From Ruminococcus sp. (GTDB lineage: Bacteria > Bacillota > Clostridia > Oscillospirales > Ruminococcaceae), in assembly GCA_017437285.1 (NCBI GenBank), contig JAFSBM010000218.1:1-55295 (forward strand): a stretch of DNA of 55,295 nt, in the 5' to 3' direction. The notes under the pieces were generated by a model that saw only the letters and a program-made list of their open reading frames with translations, searched no databases and was not told where the DNA came from. The position numbers and the translations under genes are program-made. Each line of letters starts with the position of its first letter. Within the stretch, counting starts at the first letter, position 1. Shown piece after piece: positions 41,589 to 51,329 of this stretch.

Positions 41589-43805
41589 CTACATATGGTC
41601 AAATTTTCGGTAGGCATTGGGGCTTAAACCTGTCTGCTGCCTGAATTGCCGCAGGAAATATTTATCGTCCTCATATCCGCATTTCTGAGCAATTCCTGGG
41701 AGGCTGAGAGAAGTTGTCATAAGGAGATATTTCGCAAAGAAAATACGGCTTCTGATTAAATCCTGATGAAAGCTTACACCGAAAGTGTTCTTATATGCCG
41801 CACGGAAGTGACCGCAGCTGAGGTGCATATCACGGCACTCATTTTCAGCGTCCCACCTTTTTTCGGGGTGCTTATACATTGCCATTCTGATTGAATTGAA
41901 TTCATTGAAGTTCTGGGATTTCCGCAGGCAGCTTGCCTTGGTGGTCTTTTTGGTTATTTCTTCGGAAAGTGACCGCAGAATATCTTCGGGAACTGCATCA
42001 GCCGCAGAAATTGTCATACTGCTTATGAGAATATTCTCCGTTTCCTTTGCGGATTTGTAAACAGGAGAGTGATAAATCAGACTATGGAGCCTGTCGGAGA
42101 TTTTTTCGTGATAATCCTCGTTGTGATTACCAATTATAATATATACGAACTGCTTGTCGGAAAGCTTTGCACAGATTGCATTTTTGTTAAGGGAAAGCTT
42201 ACGCATACATTCAGCCGCCTCAATGTCAAGCTTGATTGAACTGCTTTTTTCGTCAATTCTTATTTCATCTTCAAGTATGCGTGTTTTCAGCATAACAGCC
42301 GATACCATATCTGATTTTTCCGCTTTTGAAAGGGCATTTGACAGCTCACGGATAAGTCCCTCACGGTTATACATACCCGTTGCCGTATCTCTGAATGCGG
42401 AAAGATTGTTGTATTCCAGCAGTTCATTGATGTCATTTTTCATACGAAGCACATTGAGGGCATTTACAGCTGAGTTTATCCAGCCTATTGCAACAGTGTC
42501 GTAGCCGTTGGGTTTGGTATACTGGAATATAAAATATCCGATTTCAATGCCATTTGAAAACATCGGTATGAAGTAGAGGTTTTTTTTATCTCCCGAACCG
42601 GGGAGGTCATCGGGAAAAAGCATTTTTCTTGTATAGTAATAGGGGTCAGAGGAAATCTGAACAGGACTTATAATGCGGTATAACGTCATCATTTCATCAT
42701 TGGAGTTTTTATTCAAATCGGCTTTTTCTTTAAGTTCAGACCAATTTTCATAAAGGCAAAGGTATATGCCGTTTACATCTCTTATAAGATAGGAATAATC
42801 CTGCAAAGCACGTATATAGTCGCTCATAGAACGGCACATTGCAAGCTGATGTTCAAAATTTCCGCACATTGTCATATTGTTATAGAACTGAATACGGCGT
42901 ACAGTCTGCAATTCCGTCATAATAAAGCTTTTATCACTTCCGCATGGACAGCTTTCACCTGCAACCATACAGCCGTCAATGGAAATATCCTCCACAGGTT
43001 CGGCGGTTATGAGATTATTGAGGATACTTACAGCCTTTGCACCTACATTGGCACGATTTCGGGAATATGTTGTAAGTATTGGGTGGTGGTAGTATCTTTC
43101 GCCCACGTATTCATAACCCACCACAGAGATATCTTTACCGACCTTTATGCCATTTTCAAATAGCTTATCAATAAGCCCATAAGCCATAAAGTCATTGGCA
43201 CAGATAACCGCCTGCGGCATTTTTCTTGTGCCTTTCAGATATTCTTCTGCAAGGGCTTCACCTGTGTTTATCCAATAGTTGCCGTAGATTATTTTTTCAT
43301 CGGGAAATGATATGCCCTTTTCTTCGAAAATATCCCTTACCCCCTGCACTCTCTCATGAGATGTGGCGAATTCTGTTTGTCCCGTAAGCATATCAATATC
43401 CGTATAGCCGTGAATCTCTATAAGATGACGTGCAATTCCCCGAAAATCCTCACGTATGTCATTGTTTACGCAGATAAATCCCTCGATATTTTCACCTGCA
43501 ATCACCACAGGAATATCAAGCTGTCCCAGTCTTTCAAGAATCATAGGGCGTATATCCTTTTCGGAAATTGTTTCCGCCATAAGAATAATTCCGTCAAACC
43601 GTGGGGAATACAGCAATTCATAAATCTTGTTTTCAACTTCTATATTTGCGAAATATTCAAGATATGAAAGGTTGTGGATATTTGAAATAACCGATACGTT
43701 ATAGCCGTATTTTTCCGCCTGTGCAATAATTCCCTCCAGCATTATCTTTTGTACCGACTCATAGGCTCTGCCGACAATAACACCAATCATAGGTTTTTTC
43801 TGCAT
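41589..43805 (-). CDS. LacI-sensor / degenerate GGDEF / AraC-type regulator
   Basis: This 738-residue cytoplasmic regulator has three parts. Residues about 5-290 resemble a LacI/ribose-binding-protein sensor (MIGVIVGRAYESVQKIMLEGI; VVIAGENIEGF; AVICANDFMAYGLIDKL; DISVVGYE). Residues about 300-450 are a GAF-like linker region. Residues about 455-620 look like a GGDEF domain that has lost its active site: DTATGMYNREGL is the usual start, but the GGDEF position reads SDKQF. The C-terminal 100 residues are an AraC helix-turn-helix (LPGIAQKCGYEDDKYFLRQFRQQTGLSPNAYRK). It is divergent from the GH10/GH43 gene and is the obvious candidate xylan-response regulator; ligand and targets are inference. 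Confidence 0.85.
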   Translation of the reverse strand: MQKKPMIGVIVGRAYESVQKIMLEGIIAQAEKYGYNVSVISNIHNLSYLEYFANIEVENKIYELLYSPRFDGIILMAETISEKDIRPMILERLGQLDIPVVIAGENIEGFICVNNDIREDFRGIARHLIEIHGYTDIDMLTGQTEFATSHERVQGVRDIFEEKGISFPDEKIIYGNYWINTGEALAEEYLKGTRKMPQAVICANDFMAYGLIDKLFENGIKVGKDISVVGYEYVGERYYHHPILTTYSRNRANVGAKAVSILNNLITAEPVEDISIDGCMVAGESCPCGSDKSFIMTELQTVRRIQFYNNMTMCGNFEHQLAMCRSMSDYIRALQDYSYLIRDVNGIYLCLYENWSELKEKADLNKNSNDEMMTLYRIISPVQISSDPYYYTRKMLFPDDLPGSGDKKNLYFIPMFSNGIEIGYFIFQYTKPNGYDTVAIGWINSAVNALNVLRMKNDINELLEYNNLSAFRDTATGMYNREGLIRELSNALSKAEKSDMVSAVMLKTRILEDEIRIDEKSSSIKLDIEAAECMRKLSLNKNAICAKLSDKQFVYIIIGNHNEDYHEKISDRLHSLIYHSPVYKSAKETENILISSMTISAADAVPEDILRSLSEEITKKTTKASCLRKSQNFNEFNSIRMAMYKHPEKRWDAENECRDMHLSCGHFRAAYKNTFGVSFHQDLIRSRIFFAKYLLMTTSLSLPGIAQKCGYEDDKYFLRQFRQQTGLSPNAYRKFDHM

Positions 43806-43922
43806 AAAATCACCCCCGTATAAAAATGAATTTACACCAAAATTTCGGGTAGTAGCAATAAATGAACATTGTTTTGTTACTGAAAATTAATAAAAACAAT
43901 CACTTTTTGCCATTTTTTAGTC

Positions 43923-43953
43923 ATATATTGCTATTAAACCGCTATATATTGCT
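43923..43953. promoter_or_regulatory. Candidate AraC-type operator: 21-bp spaced direct repeats
   Basis: ATATATTGCT occurs at 43923-43932 and 43944-43953, exactly 21 bp apart start to start (two helical turns), in the regulator/xylanase divergent gap. AraC-family dimers commonly use such direct repeats. The rest of this 361-bp gap is AT-rich. Confidence 0.5.
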
Positions 43954-44003
43954 CTTTTATTATTTTATTATATCACATATTTTGAAAAAAATCAAGGAAA
44001 ACA

Positions 44004-44067
44004 TCTTCAAAATATCCACCTTTTCTGCAAATTGTGGGTTGTGAATGATGTGCGAATGGTGTATAAT
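44004..44067 (+). promoter_or_regulatory. Promoter and shared operator block of the GH10/GH43 gene
   Basis: TTGTGA (44039-44044), 17-bp spacer, TATAAT (44062-44067). The 64 bases ending at the -10 align without gaps to 48296-48359 upstream of the GH30 gene, 48 of 64 identical by hand count. Both start TCTTCAAAA and contain ATCCACC and CAAATTG. Confidence 0.78.
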
Positions 44068-44166
44068 GTAATTAACGAATACGAAATACACAAAAAAAGT
44101 CAGTAATGTGATGTGATTATGACACCATTGCCGACGAGGAAAATTTTTATGAAGGGATGATTTATT

Positions 44167-47100
44167 TTGAACAGAAAGAAACTGATTGCTGCTGCTGTAT
44201 CCGCTGCTGTCTTTGTAAGCAACTTCGCAGTAATGCCTCAGCTTGCAGGTATGCAGACTTACACAGTAAAAGCTGTAAGTGACAGCTTTGATGAAAACTA
44301 TGACGGCTGGCATCACACAGAAATGGAAGAAATACTTGTTCCAACCGACGGTATGAACGGCACAAGAGGTCTGCTCGTAACAGGAAGAAATTCTTCCGCA
44401 GAGGGTGCTGCTTCATCTAAGGGATTTTACCTTAAAGGTGGAGAAAAGTACAAGTACAGCGTTAACGTAAAGGCTGATACAGATGAAAAATTCCACCTTT
44501 CACTTACTTATTTAGACGGCGAAACTCACGAGGAAACAACAGTTGAACTTGATTCAGCAAACGCAAAGGCTGGCGAGTGGACAAAGCTTTCATCAAGTTT
44601 CAAGGCTCCCGAGGGTGCATATGAATTTGAAATGAAAGTTACAACTGACAGCACAGCTGATTTCGCAATTGATGACTGTGTTGTTACAGCAAAGAACGGT
44701 GCTGCTGTACAGGCTGCGGGCAACGGTCTTAAAGAGGCATTTGCAGGCTACGGCTTCCGTGTAGGTAATATCCTCAACTATGCAACTATAAACGATTCTG
44801 CTATCAAGGCAAATTACATAAAGGATTTCAATGCAATCGAGGGCGAGAACGAAACAAAGCCCGATGCTACACTTGTTAAAAACGGTTCTACAAATACAGA
44901 TGTAAAGGTTTCTCTTAACAGTTCAGCTGCAATTGCTGACTTCTGTATAAAGAATAATATGGGATTCCGTGGACACGTTCTTGCATGGCACAGCCAGACT
45001 CCACAGTGGTTCTTCAAGGATAACTGGCAGGACGGAGGAAACTGGGTAAGCGAAAGCGTTATGAAACAGCGTCTTGAAAGCTATATCAAGAATATATTTG
45101 CTGCATTCAAATCACAGTATCCTACCCTTGACCTTTACGCATATGACGTTGTAAACGAGGCTGTATCAGACGATTCAAACAGAACAAAGAACAACGGCGG
45201 TGCGAGAGTTCCGGGTTACGGCAACGGTGCATCACCATGGGTACAGGTTTACGGCGACAACGGCTTTATTGAGGACGCATTCACATATGCAAGAAAGTAT
45301 GCTCCTTCAACTTGTAAGCTTTTCTACAACGACTATAACGAATACTGGGACCACAAGCGTGATTGTATCATCAATACTATCCTGAAACCTCTTAAAGCAA
45401 AGGGACTTATTGACGGTATGGGAATGCAGTCACACGTTCCCGCAAATGCAACAGGTTTTGCAGGAACTGACTCCTACTTACAGGCAATGGATATGTACCT
45501 TGCTCTCGGTCTTGAAGTTCAGGTTACAGAGCTTGATATTTCTGTTGAAAACGGAAAGTACAGCTACACAGACCAGGCTAACAAGTACAAGGCTATTTTC
45601 AAGCACGCTATGGAAGTCAACACAAGCGGCACTACACCCGGAAAGGTTACACTTATCCAGATGTGGGGACCAAACGACGCTAACTCATGGCTTAGTGCAG
45701 GTTCAAACGCTCTCCTCTACGATTCAAACAATAAGCCTAAGGAAGCTTATACAGCACTTATGAATCTCGGTGACGGAAACGGACCTATTGAGGGCGTTGG
45801 CGGAACAGTTGAACTTGAACCTAATGAGTTCGGCTGGTACTATCAGTGCGGATTTGAGGACGGCACAAGCAGCTGGTCAGAGCGTGGCGGAAATACTGTT
45901 GCACAGAGTTCTGATGAACACTATACAGAGTGGGGCAGCAATTCACTTTACGTTTCTGACAGAACAGAAACATGGCAGGGTGCAATTTATACTCTCAATT
46001 CTGCTGCATTCAAAGCTGGCGAGGCATACAGCTTCAGCGCTCACGTAAAGCAGAAGTCAGGTGAAAATGTCAAGTTCATGATGAAGATTGAGTATACTGA
46101 CGGCAGCGGCGAAACAGCTTATGATGAAGTTGCAACAGTAATCGCTCCCAACGATACATGGGCTCAGCTTGTAAATACATCATACACAATTCCTGCTGAC
46201 GCTACAGGCGTAAAAATCTACATTGAAACAGAAGAATCTCTCACAGATTTCTACATTGACGAGGCAATCGGTGCGGTAGATAAAACAGGTATTGCAGGCG
46301 AAGGACAGCCTGACATTCCCGATCAGCCAGGCACTTCAGGAAATCCCTCAGGAACATTCATTCTCGGCGATACAGACAAAAGCGGAAACCTCACAGTTTT
46401 CGATATGATAAATGCACGTAAGGTACTTGTCGGAACAATTACAGACGCTGATATTGTTAAGGCAGCTGACGTTGACCAAAGCGGCAAGGCTGAGGTAAAT
46501 GACCTTGTTCTCTTACAGCAGTTCCTCCTCGGTGCAATTGATACATTCCCCAACAACAGACCTCCTGTTGATACAGCAGCTATGGAATCAATTTTCAAGA
46601 ATCTCTCAATTAACAGCAGTTGGAAAAACGACGGCGAAAACAATGTCCTCTGGACACATCGTTTCGGTGCAGACCCAGGATTTATGGTATACAAGGACAG
46701 ACTTTATGTATACACAACAAACGATGCTCCCGAATACAGAAGCGACGGAAAAATTCAGGTCAACACATACAACTCAGGAACAATCAACTGTTTCTCATCT
46801 GCTGACCTCGTAAACTGGACAGACCACGGTCCAATCCCCGTAGCAGGCAGAAACAGCAGAACAACAAACGGTGCAGCTAAGTGGGCAAGCTTTGCATGGG
46901 CTCCCGATGCAGCATGGAAAACAATCAACGGTAAGGATAAGTTCTTCCTTTACTTTGCAGACAGTGCAGGCGGTATCGGCGTTCTTACAGCTGACAGCCC
47001 CGAAGGACCTTACACAGACCCAATCGGAAAGGCACTTATCAACAAGAGTACATCAGGTTTCGGCGATGTAACATGGCTCTTTGACCCGGCTGTTCTCGTT

Positions 47101-48015
47101 GACGACGACGGCACAGGTTATCTCTATGTAGGCGGCGGTGTACCCGACGGCAAGGCTGCTGACCCAGGCACAGCAAGAGCAGTTAAGCTCACAGACAATA
47201 TGACAGGTCTTGCAGGTTCAGCTGTAAAGATGAATCCTCCATATCTCTTTGAGGATTCAAGCATACTTAAAGTTGGCGATACATACTACTACTCATACTG
47301 CACAAACTGGAATACAGGCGGAAATCCCTACGGATTCGGCAATGCAGAAATCGGTGTAATGACTTCAACAAATCCCCTTGGACCATTCACATACAAGGGA
47401 ATTGCATTAAAGAATCCTGCTTCATATAAGCTTGACGGCGGCGGAAATAACCACCACTCAATCGTTGAGTTCAAGGGCAAGTATTATATGCTTTACCACA
47501 GCCGTAACCTTTCAAGAGAGATGAACATTCAGGCTCTCAATTCTGACGGCACAATTGACCTTGGCGGTAACTATCGTTCACCTCACATTGACGAGGCAAC
47601 ATTCTCAAACGGTATGTTCTCAGCAACAGGTACAATGAAGGGCGTATCACAGATTGAAACACTCAATCCCTACACAACTGTACAGGCTGAAACAATGTCT
47701 AACCAGTCAAAGGGAATTACCACAAGCGGTCTTTGCGATACAAAGGTTATAGGCAAGAAGGGCGAGTGGACAAAGGTTAGCGGTGTTAACTTCAAGAACG
47801 GAACAGATTCTCTTACAATCAGAGCATCATCTTCAAACGGCGGAGCTATTAAAGTGTGTGTAGGCTCTCCCACAGGCGATGTAATCGGATATGCAGAACT
47901 CACATCTGCAATGGAGAATGTAACAGTTCCCACAGTAACAAATATGACAGGCACAAAGGACGTTTACTTCGTATTCAGCGGCGATGTTGAATTCGATTCA
48001 TGGAGCGTCAAGTAA
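44167..48015 (+). CDS. Cellulosomal xylanase/arabinofuranosidase: CBM22-GH10-CBM22-dockerin-GH43-CBM6
   Basis: The 1282-residue secreted enzyme has a signal peptide (1 to about 36), CBM22 (about 37-182), GH10 endoxylanase (about 185-535; acid/base Glu331 in VVNEAV, nucleophile Glu455 in VTELDIS), a second CBM22 (about 553-703), a Pro/Gly linker, a type I dockerin (about 730-793; GDTDKSGNLTVFDM and ADVDQSGKAEVNDL calcium loops), a GH43 five-blade domain (about 830-1150; candidate Asp836, Asp973, Glu1029) and a CBM6-like domain (about 1168-1282). It should cut the xylan backbone and remove side chains or xylo-oligosaccharide ends from one scaffold-bound chain. Start is TTG with GAAGGG upstream. 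A central dockerin is typical of Ruminococcus. Confidence 0.93.
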   Translation: MNRKKLIAAAVSAAVFVSNFAVMPQLAGMQTYTVKAVSDSFDENYDGWHHTEMEEILVPTDGMNGTRGLLVTGRNSSAEGAASSKGFYLKGGEKYKYSVNVKADTDEKFHLSLTYLDGETHEETTVELDSANAKAGEWTKLSSSFKAPEGAYEFEMKVTTDSTADFAIDDCVVTAKNGAAVQAAGNGLKEAFAGYGFRVGNILNYATINDSAIKANYIKDFNAIEGENETKPDATLVKNGSTNTDVKVSLNSSAAIADFCIKNNMGFRGHVLAWHSQTPQWFFKDNWQDGGNWVSESVMKQRLESYIKNIFAAFKSQYPTLDLYAYDVVNEAVSDDSNRTKNNGGARVPGYGNGASPWVQVYGDNGFIEDAFTYARKYAPSTCKLFYNDYNEYWDHKRDCIINTILKPLKAKGLIDGMGMQSHVPANATGFAGTDSYLQAMDMYLALGLEVQVTELDISVENGKYSYTDQANKYKAIFKHAMEVNTSGTTPGKVTLIQMWGPNDANSWLSAGSNALLYDSNNKPKEAYTALMNLGDGNGPIEGVGGTVELEPNEFGWYYQCGFEDGTSSWSERGGNTVAQSSDEHYTEWGSNSLYVSDRTETWQGAIYTLNSAAFKAGEAYSFSAHVKQKSGENVKFMMKIEYTDGSGETAYDEVATVIAPNDTWAQLVNTSYTIPADATGVKIYIETEESLTDFYIDEAIGAVDKTGIAGEGQPDIPDQPGTSGNPSGTFILGDTDKSGNLTVFDMINARKVLVGTITDADIVKAADVDQSGKAEVNDLVLLQQFLLGAIDTFPNNRPPVDTAAMESIFKNLSINSSWKNDGENNVLWTHRFGADPGFMVYKDRLYVYTTNDAPEYRSDGKIQVNTYNSGTINCFSSADLVNWTDHGPIPVAGRNSRTTNGAAKWASFAWAPDAAWKTINGKDKFFLYFADSAGGIGVLTADSPEGPYTDPIGKALINKSTSGFGDVTWLFDPAVLVDDDGTGYLYVGGGVPDGKAADPGTARAVKLTDNMTGLAGSAVKMNPPYLFEDSSILKVGDTYYYSYCTNWNTGGNPYGFGNAEIGVMTSTNPLGPFTYKGIALKNPASYKLDGGGNNHHSIVEFKGKYYMLYHSRNLSREMNIQALNSDGTIDLGGNYRSPHIDEATFSNGMFSATGTMKGVSQIETLNPYTTVQAETMSNQSKGITTSGLCDTKVIGKKGEWTKVSGVNFKNGTDSLTIRASSSNGGAIKVCVGSPTGDVIGYAELTSAMENVTVPTVTNMTGTKDVYFVFSGDVEFDSWSVK

Positions 48016-48051
48016 AAACATAGATATCTTATTTATTATCCCTCATAAATT

Positions 48052-48079
48052 GTTCATCGGGAGGTCACTCCCGATGAAC
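48052..48079. other. Perfect 12-bp stem hairpin downstream of the GH10/GH43 gene
   Basis: GTTCATCGGGAG and CTCCCGATGAAC enclose the loop GTCA. There is no T-run on either strand, so it may protect mRNA ends or bind a protein rather than terminate. Confidence 0.7.
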
Positions 48080-48178
48080 GAAACTCTCTCAATTGGTTAT
48101 ATATTCTCTGCTTTCTGCACAATGGCGGAGGAATATAATATCCCTAAAAAAATAAAATGTAAGGGCAAGACAAATCAG

Positions 48179-48212
48179 AAAACCGGTCGTTTTGGGTTAC
48201 GGCCGGCTTTTC
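48179..48212 (+). terminator. Probable terminator of the GH10/GH43 gene
   Basis: An AAAACCGGTCG / CGGCCGGCTTTT imperfect stem ends in TTTT. It is followed by a TTAGAGG heptad array. Confidence 0.6.
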
Positions 48213-48216
48213 ACTT

Positions 48217-48251
48217 TTAGAGGTTAGAAGTGAGAGATTAGAGGTTAGAAA
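48217..48251. repeat. Heptad repeat array, TTAGAGG type
   Basis: TTAGAGG, TTAGAAG, TGAGAGA, TTAGAGG, TTAGAAA: the same family as at 11543 near gyrA. Confidence 0.85.
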
Positions 48252-48295
48252 ATATTTTTCAAATATATGACTATATTTGAATGATAAATGACAAT

Positions 48296-48359
48296 TCTTC
48301 AAAAAATCCACCAAATCTTCAAATTGGTGGTTGTAAAATTTTTGTGAATGTGTTATAAT
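48296..48359 (+). promoter_or_regulatory. Promoter and shared operator block of the GH30/CE1 gene
   Basis: TTGTAA (48331-48336), 17-bp spacer, TATAAT (48354-48359). The block matches 44004-44067. Here CCACCAA and TTGGTGG form a perfect 7-bp inverted repeat 9 bases apart, overlapping the -35. Confidence 0.78.
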
Positions 48360-48412
48360 AAAATTGCAAGATATCCGTTTTTTATGTTTAATAAACGAAA
48401 GGGATGAATAGT

Positions 48413-51316
48413 ATGGAATTAAGAAAAACATTAACCAGAACTTTTTCAGCAGTTGCCGCTGCGGCTATGTTGGTCACAGGATTGGCAATTGTACCGATTG
48501 AAAACGAAACTCTCGAAACATCGGCAGCTGAAAGAGTAGTAATCGACACCACCACCGAGTACCAGACAATTAGGGGCTTCGGCGGTATCAACCACCCCGA
48601 ATGGACAGGACAGGACCTCACTGAGTCACAGAGAAAAACAGCATTCGGAAACGGCGACAACCAGCTTGGTATGTCAATTCTCCGTGTGTTCGTAAACCCT
48701 GACAAGAATCAGTGGTCAAAGGCAGTTGCAACTGCAAAATACGCACAGTCACAGGGTGCAACAATTTTTGCTTCACCTTGGGAGCCGCCCTCAAATCTTG
48801 CTGAAAAAGGCACAGGCGGTGCAAGAGGCGGTAAACTTCACCTGCCTAAGTCAAATTATGCGGCTTACGCACAGCATCTTAACGATTTCGGTTCATATAT
48901 GAAAAGTCAGGGAGTTGAGCTTTACTCAATTTCAGTTCAGAATGAGCCTGACTACGCTGACGAGTGGACAGCATGGTCATCGGACGAAACAACCGATTTC
49001 CTTGCAAATTATGCGGATAAAATCACAAGTACCCGTGTAATGTCCCCTGAAACTTTCCAGTATACAAACAAGGATTATTACACAAAAATCCTCAATAACT
49101 CAAAGGCTATGGCAAACTGTGACCTTTTCGGTACACATTTCTACGGCACACAGAGAAGTCAGATGGATTTCCCTGCACTTGAAAACTGCGGTAAGGAAAT
49201 CTGGATGACAGAGGTGTATGTTCCAAACAGCCATGCAGATTCAAATAATATCTGGGATCAGGCTATTCAGGTATCTGAAAATATCCACAATGGACTTGTT
49301 GTGGGAAATATGAGTGCTTACGTATGGTGGTACATCAGAAGAAGCTACAGTCCAATGAGTGAGGACGGCTCAATTTCAAAGCGTGGCTACAATATGGCTC
49401 ATTATTCCAAGTGGGTACGCCCGGGTGATATTCGTATTGCCGCAACTGAACAGCCTGCAAGCGGAGTTCTCGTTTCTGCTTATAAGAACGATAACAAGCA
49501 GGTTACTATCGTAGCTATCAACAAGAGTACAACAGGCTATGCACAGGAATTCACAATCGGCAGCGGCGAAAAAATCATTGACGTTGACCGCTGGAGAACA
49601 ACTGCAAATGAAAATCTTGCACTTACAGAGGATTTGGAGAATGACGGTTCAAGCTTCTTTGCACAGCTTCCTGCAAGCTCTGTTACAACATTCGTTGTAA
49701 GCCTTGAGGGCAGCGGAGTTACTCCCGGTTCACAGCCTGACGAAAACGGCTATTACTACCACGATACATTTGAAAAGGACACTTTTGAATGGGCAGGCAG
49801 AGGCGACGCAACTGTTATGACAAGCGGCAGAACATTCTATGACGGTGCAGAGGCACTTCTCGTTCAGGACAGAGCTGCTGCATGGAACGGTACTGCAAAA
49901 TCCCTCAATTCAAAGGTATTCAAGCCAGGCGAAACATACAGTTTCAGCACACTTGCAACATATTTTGACGGTGAAGCTTCAACAAAGTTCTTTATGAAGC
50001 TGCAATATGTAGGCTCTGACGGCGAAACACATTATGACCCGATTGCCGAGGGTGAAACAATCCCAGGCACTTGGGTACAGCTTGCAAATGCAAATTATAA
50101 AATCCCTGCTGACGCAACAGAAATGCAGATTTATGTTGAAACAGAGGAAGGCACAGAGAATTTCTATATTGATGAGGCAATTGGTGCAGTTGCAGGAACA
50201 AAGATTGACGGACCTGCTGCTCCCGTAATTCCCGAGCAGACTAATCCCCCTGCATCAACTCCGTCTGGAAATGATTTCATCGCAGGCGATGTAAACGGTG
50301 ACAGCCGTGTTGATGTTTACGACCTTATCGCAATGAGAAAGGGCGTTACAGGCAGTTTCAGCAGCGATACAGCTGCATATGCGGCAGATGTAAACGCTGA
50401 CGGTGAAAATTCCGTAGCTGACCTTGTACTTTTACAGCAGTTCCTCCTCGGTCAGAAAGTTGAGTTAAAAAAAGCTGAACCCGCAAAGGCTGAGTTAAAG
50501 ACAATTTCCATTTATACTCCCGAAGTTGCAAAGCTTGTTTCAGAGTTTGAGCCTAACGACGCAAAGTCTGAAAAGGCTGGAGTTCAGTATGGAACAATCG
50601 TTTCAAAGAGCTATTATTCCGACTTCTGCAAGCGTGAGAAGCCTTATAACGTACTTCTCCCCGCAGGCTACACAGAGAGCAAGAAATACCCTGTAATGTA
50701 CGTAATGCACGGTTACTGGGAAAATCAGGACAGAATGATTATCAAGGGCAACGGCACAATGTATACCAAGCAGATTATCGGTAACGCAATTGCCGAGGGT
50801 GCAGCTGAGGATATGATTGTTGTATTCCCCTACATCTATTCAAGCCAGTCACAGGCTGATTGTTCAGCAATGGACGACGCAAACAATATCGCTTATGACA
50901 ACTTCGGAACAGTTCTCACAACTGAGCTTATGCCCCTTATCGAAAAGGAATACAGCGTAGCAACAGGCAGAGAGAACACAGCTATTACAGGCTTTTCAAT
51001 GGGCGGCAGAGAGTCACTCAATATTGGTATGAAGTACCCCGATAAGTTTGGCTATGTTGGTGCAATCTGTGCAGCTCCAGGAGCAAGCGGTTCATTCAAG
51101 TTTGCATCTGAGGAAGCAGCTCCCTCGCTTATTTTCCTTACAGCAGGCAGCAATGACGAAGTAGTTTACACAACTCCCGAGGGTTATCACAACAACTTCA
51201 CAAAGAATAATGTTCCTCACATCTGGCATTATGTAAATGGCGGTTATCACGGTGACAACAGCATTCACGCACATCTCTACAACTTTGTAAGATTTGCTTT
51301 CAAGGCTGATAATTAA
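48413..51316 (+). CDS. Cellulosomal glucuronoxylanase/esterase: GH30-CBM22-dockerin-CE1
   Basis: The 967-residue secreted enzyme starts at the ATG at 48413, about 9 bases after AAAGGG; the ATG at 48404 abuts that site. Domains: signal peptide (1 to about 38); GH30 with a beta-sandwich tail (about 42-435; acid/base Glu178 in QNEPDY, nucleophile Glu267 in WMTEVY; WWYIRRSYSPMSEDG typical of subfamily 8 glucuronoxylanases); CBM22 (about 445-600); type I dockerin (about 622-688); CE1-type esterase (about 710-967; Ser862 in GFSMGG, Asp915, His946 in GGYHGD). It should cut glucuronoxylan and release feruloyl or acetyl esters, complementing the GH10/GH43 enzyme upstream. Confidence 0.93.
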   Translation: MELRKTLTRTFSAVAAAAMLVTGLAIVPIENETLETSAAERVVIDTTTEYQTIRGFGGINHPEWTGQDLTESQRKTAFGNGDNQLGMSILRVFVNPDKNQWSKAVATAKYAQSQGATIFASPWEPPSNLAEKGTGGARGGKLHLPKSNYAAYAQHLNDFGSYMKSQGVELYSISVQNEPDYADEWTAWSSDETTDFLANYADKITSTRVMSPETFQYTNKDYYTKILNNSKAMANCDLFGTHFYGTQRSQMDFPALENCGKEIWMTEVYVPNSHADSNNIWDQAIQVSENIHNGLVVGNMSAYVWWYIRRSYSPMSEDGSISKRGYNMAHYSKWVRPGDIRIAATEQPASGVLVSAYKNDNKQVTIVAINKSTTGYAQEFTIGSGEKIIDVDRWRTTANENLALTEDLENDGSSFFAQLPASSVTTFVVSLEGSGVTPGSQPDENGYYYHDTFEKDTFEWAGRGDATVMTSGRTFYDGAEALLVQDRAAAWNGTAKSLNSKVFKPGETYSFSTLATYFDGEASTKFFMKLQYVGSDGETHYDPIAEGETIPGTWVQLANANYKIPADATEMQIYVETEEGTENFYIDEAIGAVAGTKIDGPAAPVIPEQTNPPASTPSGNDFIAGDVNGDSRVDVYDLIAMRKGVTGSFSSDTAAYAADVNADGENSVADLVLLQQFLLGQKVELKKAEPAKAELKTISIYTPEVAKLVSEFEPNDAKSEKAGVQYGTIVSKSYYSDFCKREKPYNVLLPAGYTESKKYPVMYVMHGYWENQDRMIIKGNGTMYTKQIIGNAIAEGAAEDMIVVFPYIYSSQSQADCSAMDDANNIAYDNFGTVLTTELMPLIEKEYSVATGRENTAITGFSMGGRESLNIGMKYPDKFGYVGAICAAPGASGSFKFASEEAAPSLIFLTAGSNDEVVYTTPEGYHNNFTKNNVPHIWHYVNGGYHGDNSIHAHLYNFVRFAFKADN

Positions 51317-51329
51317 TTAAGAATTCAGG

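Noticed and set aside
43862-44044. 60-codon plus-strand frame in the regulator/xylanase gap
   Set aside because: Very AT-rich Ile/Phe/Leu/Asn composition, no ribosome-binding site, and it overlaps the operator and promoter region.
44167-48015. Possible artificial fusion of two enzymes
   Set aside because: The frame is uninterrupted, domains are in a known cellulosomal order and a single signal peptide is present; multi-catalytic dockerin proteins are usual in Ruminococcus.
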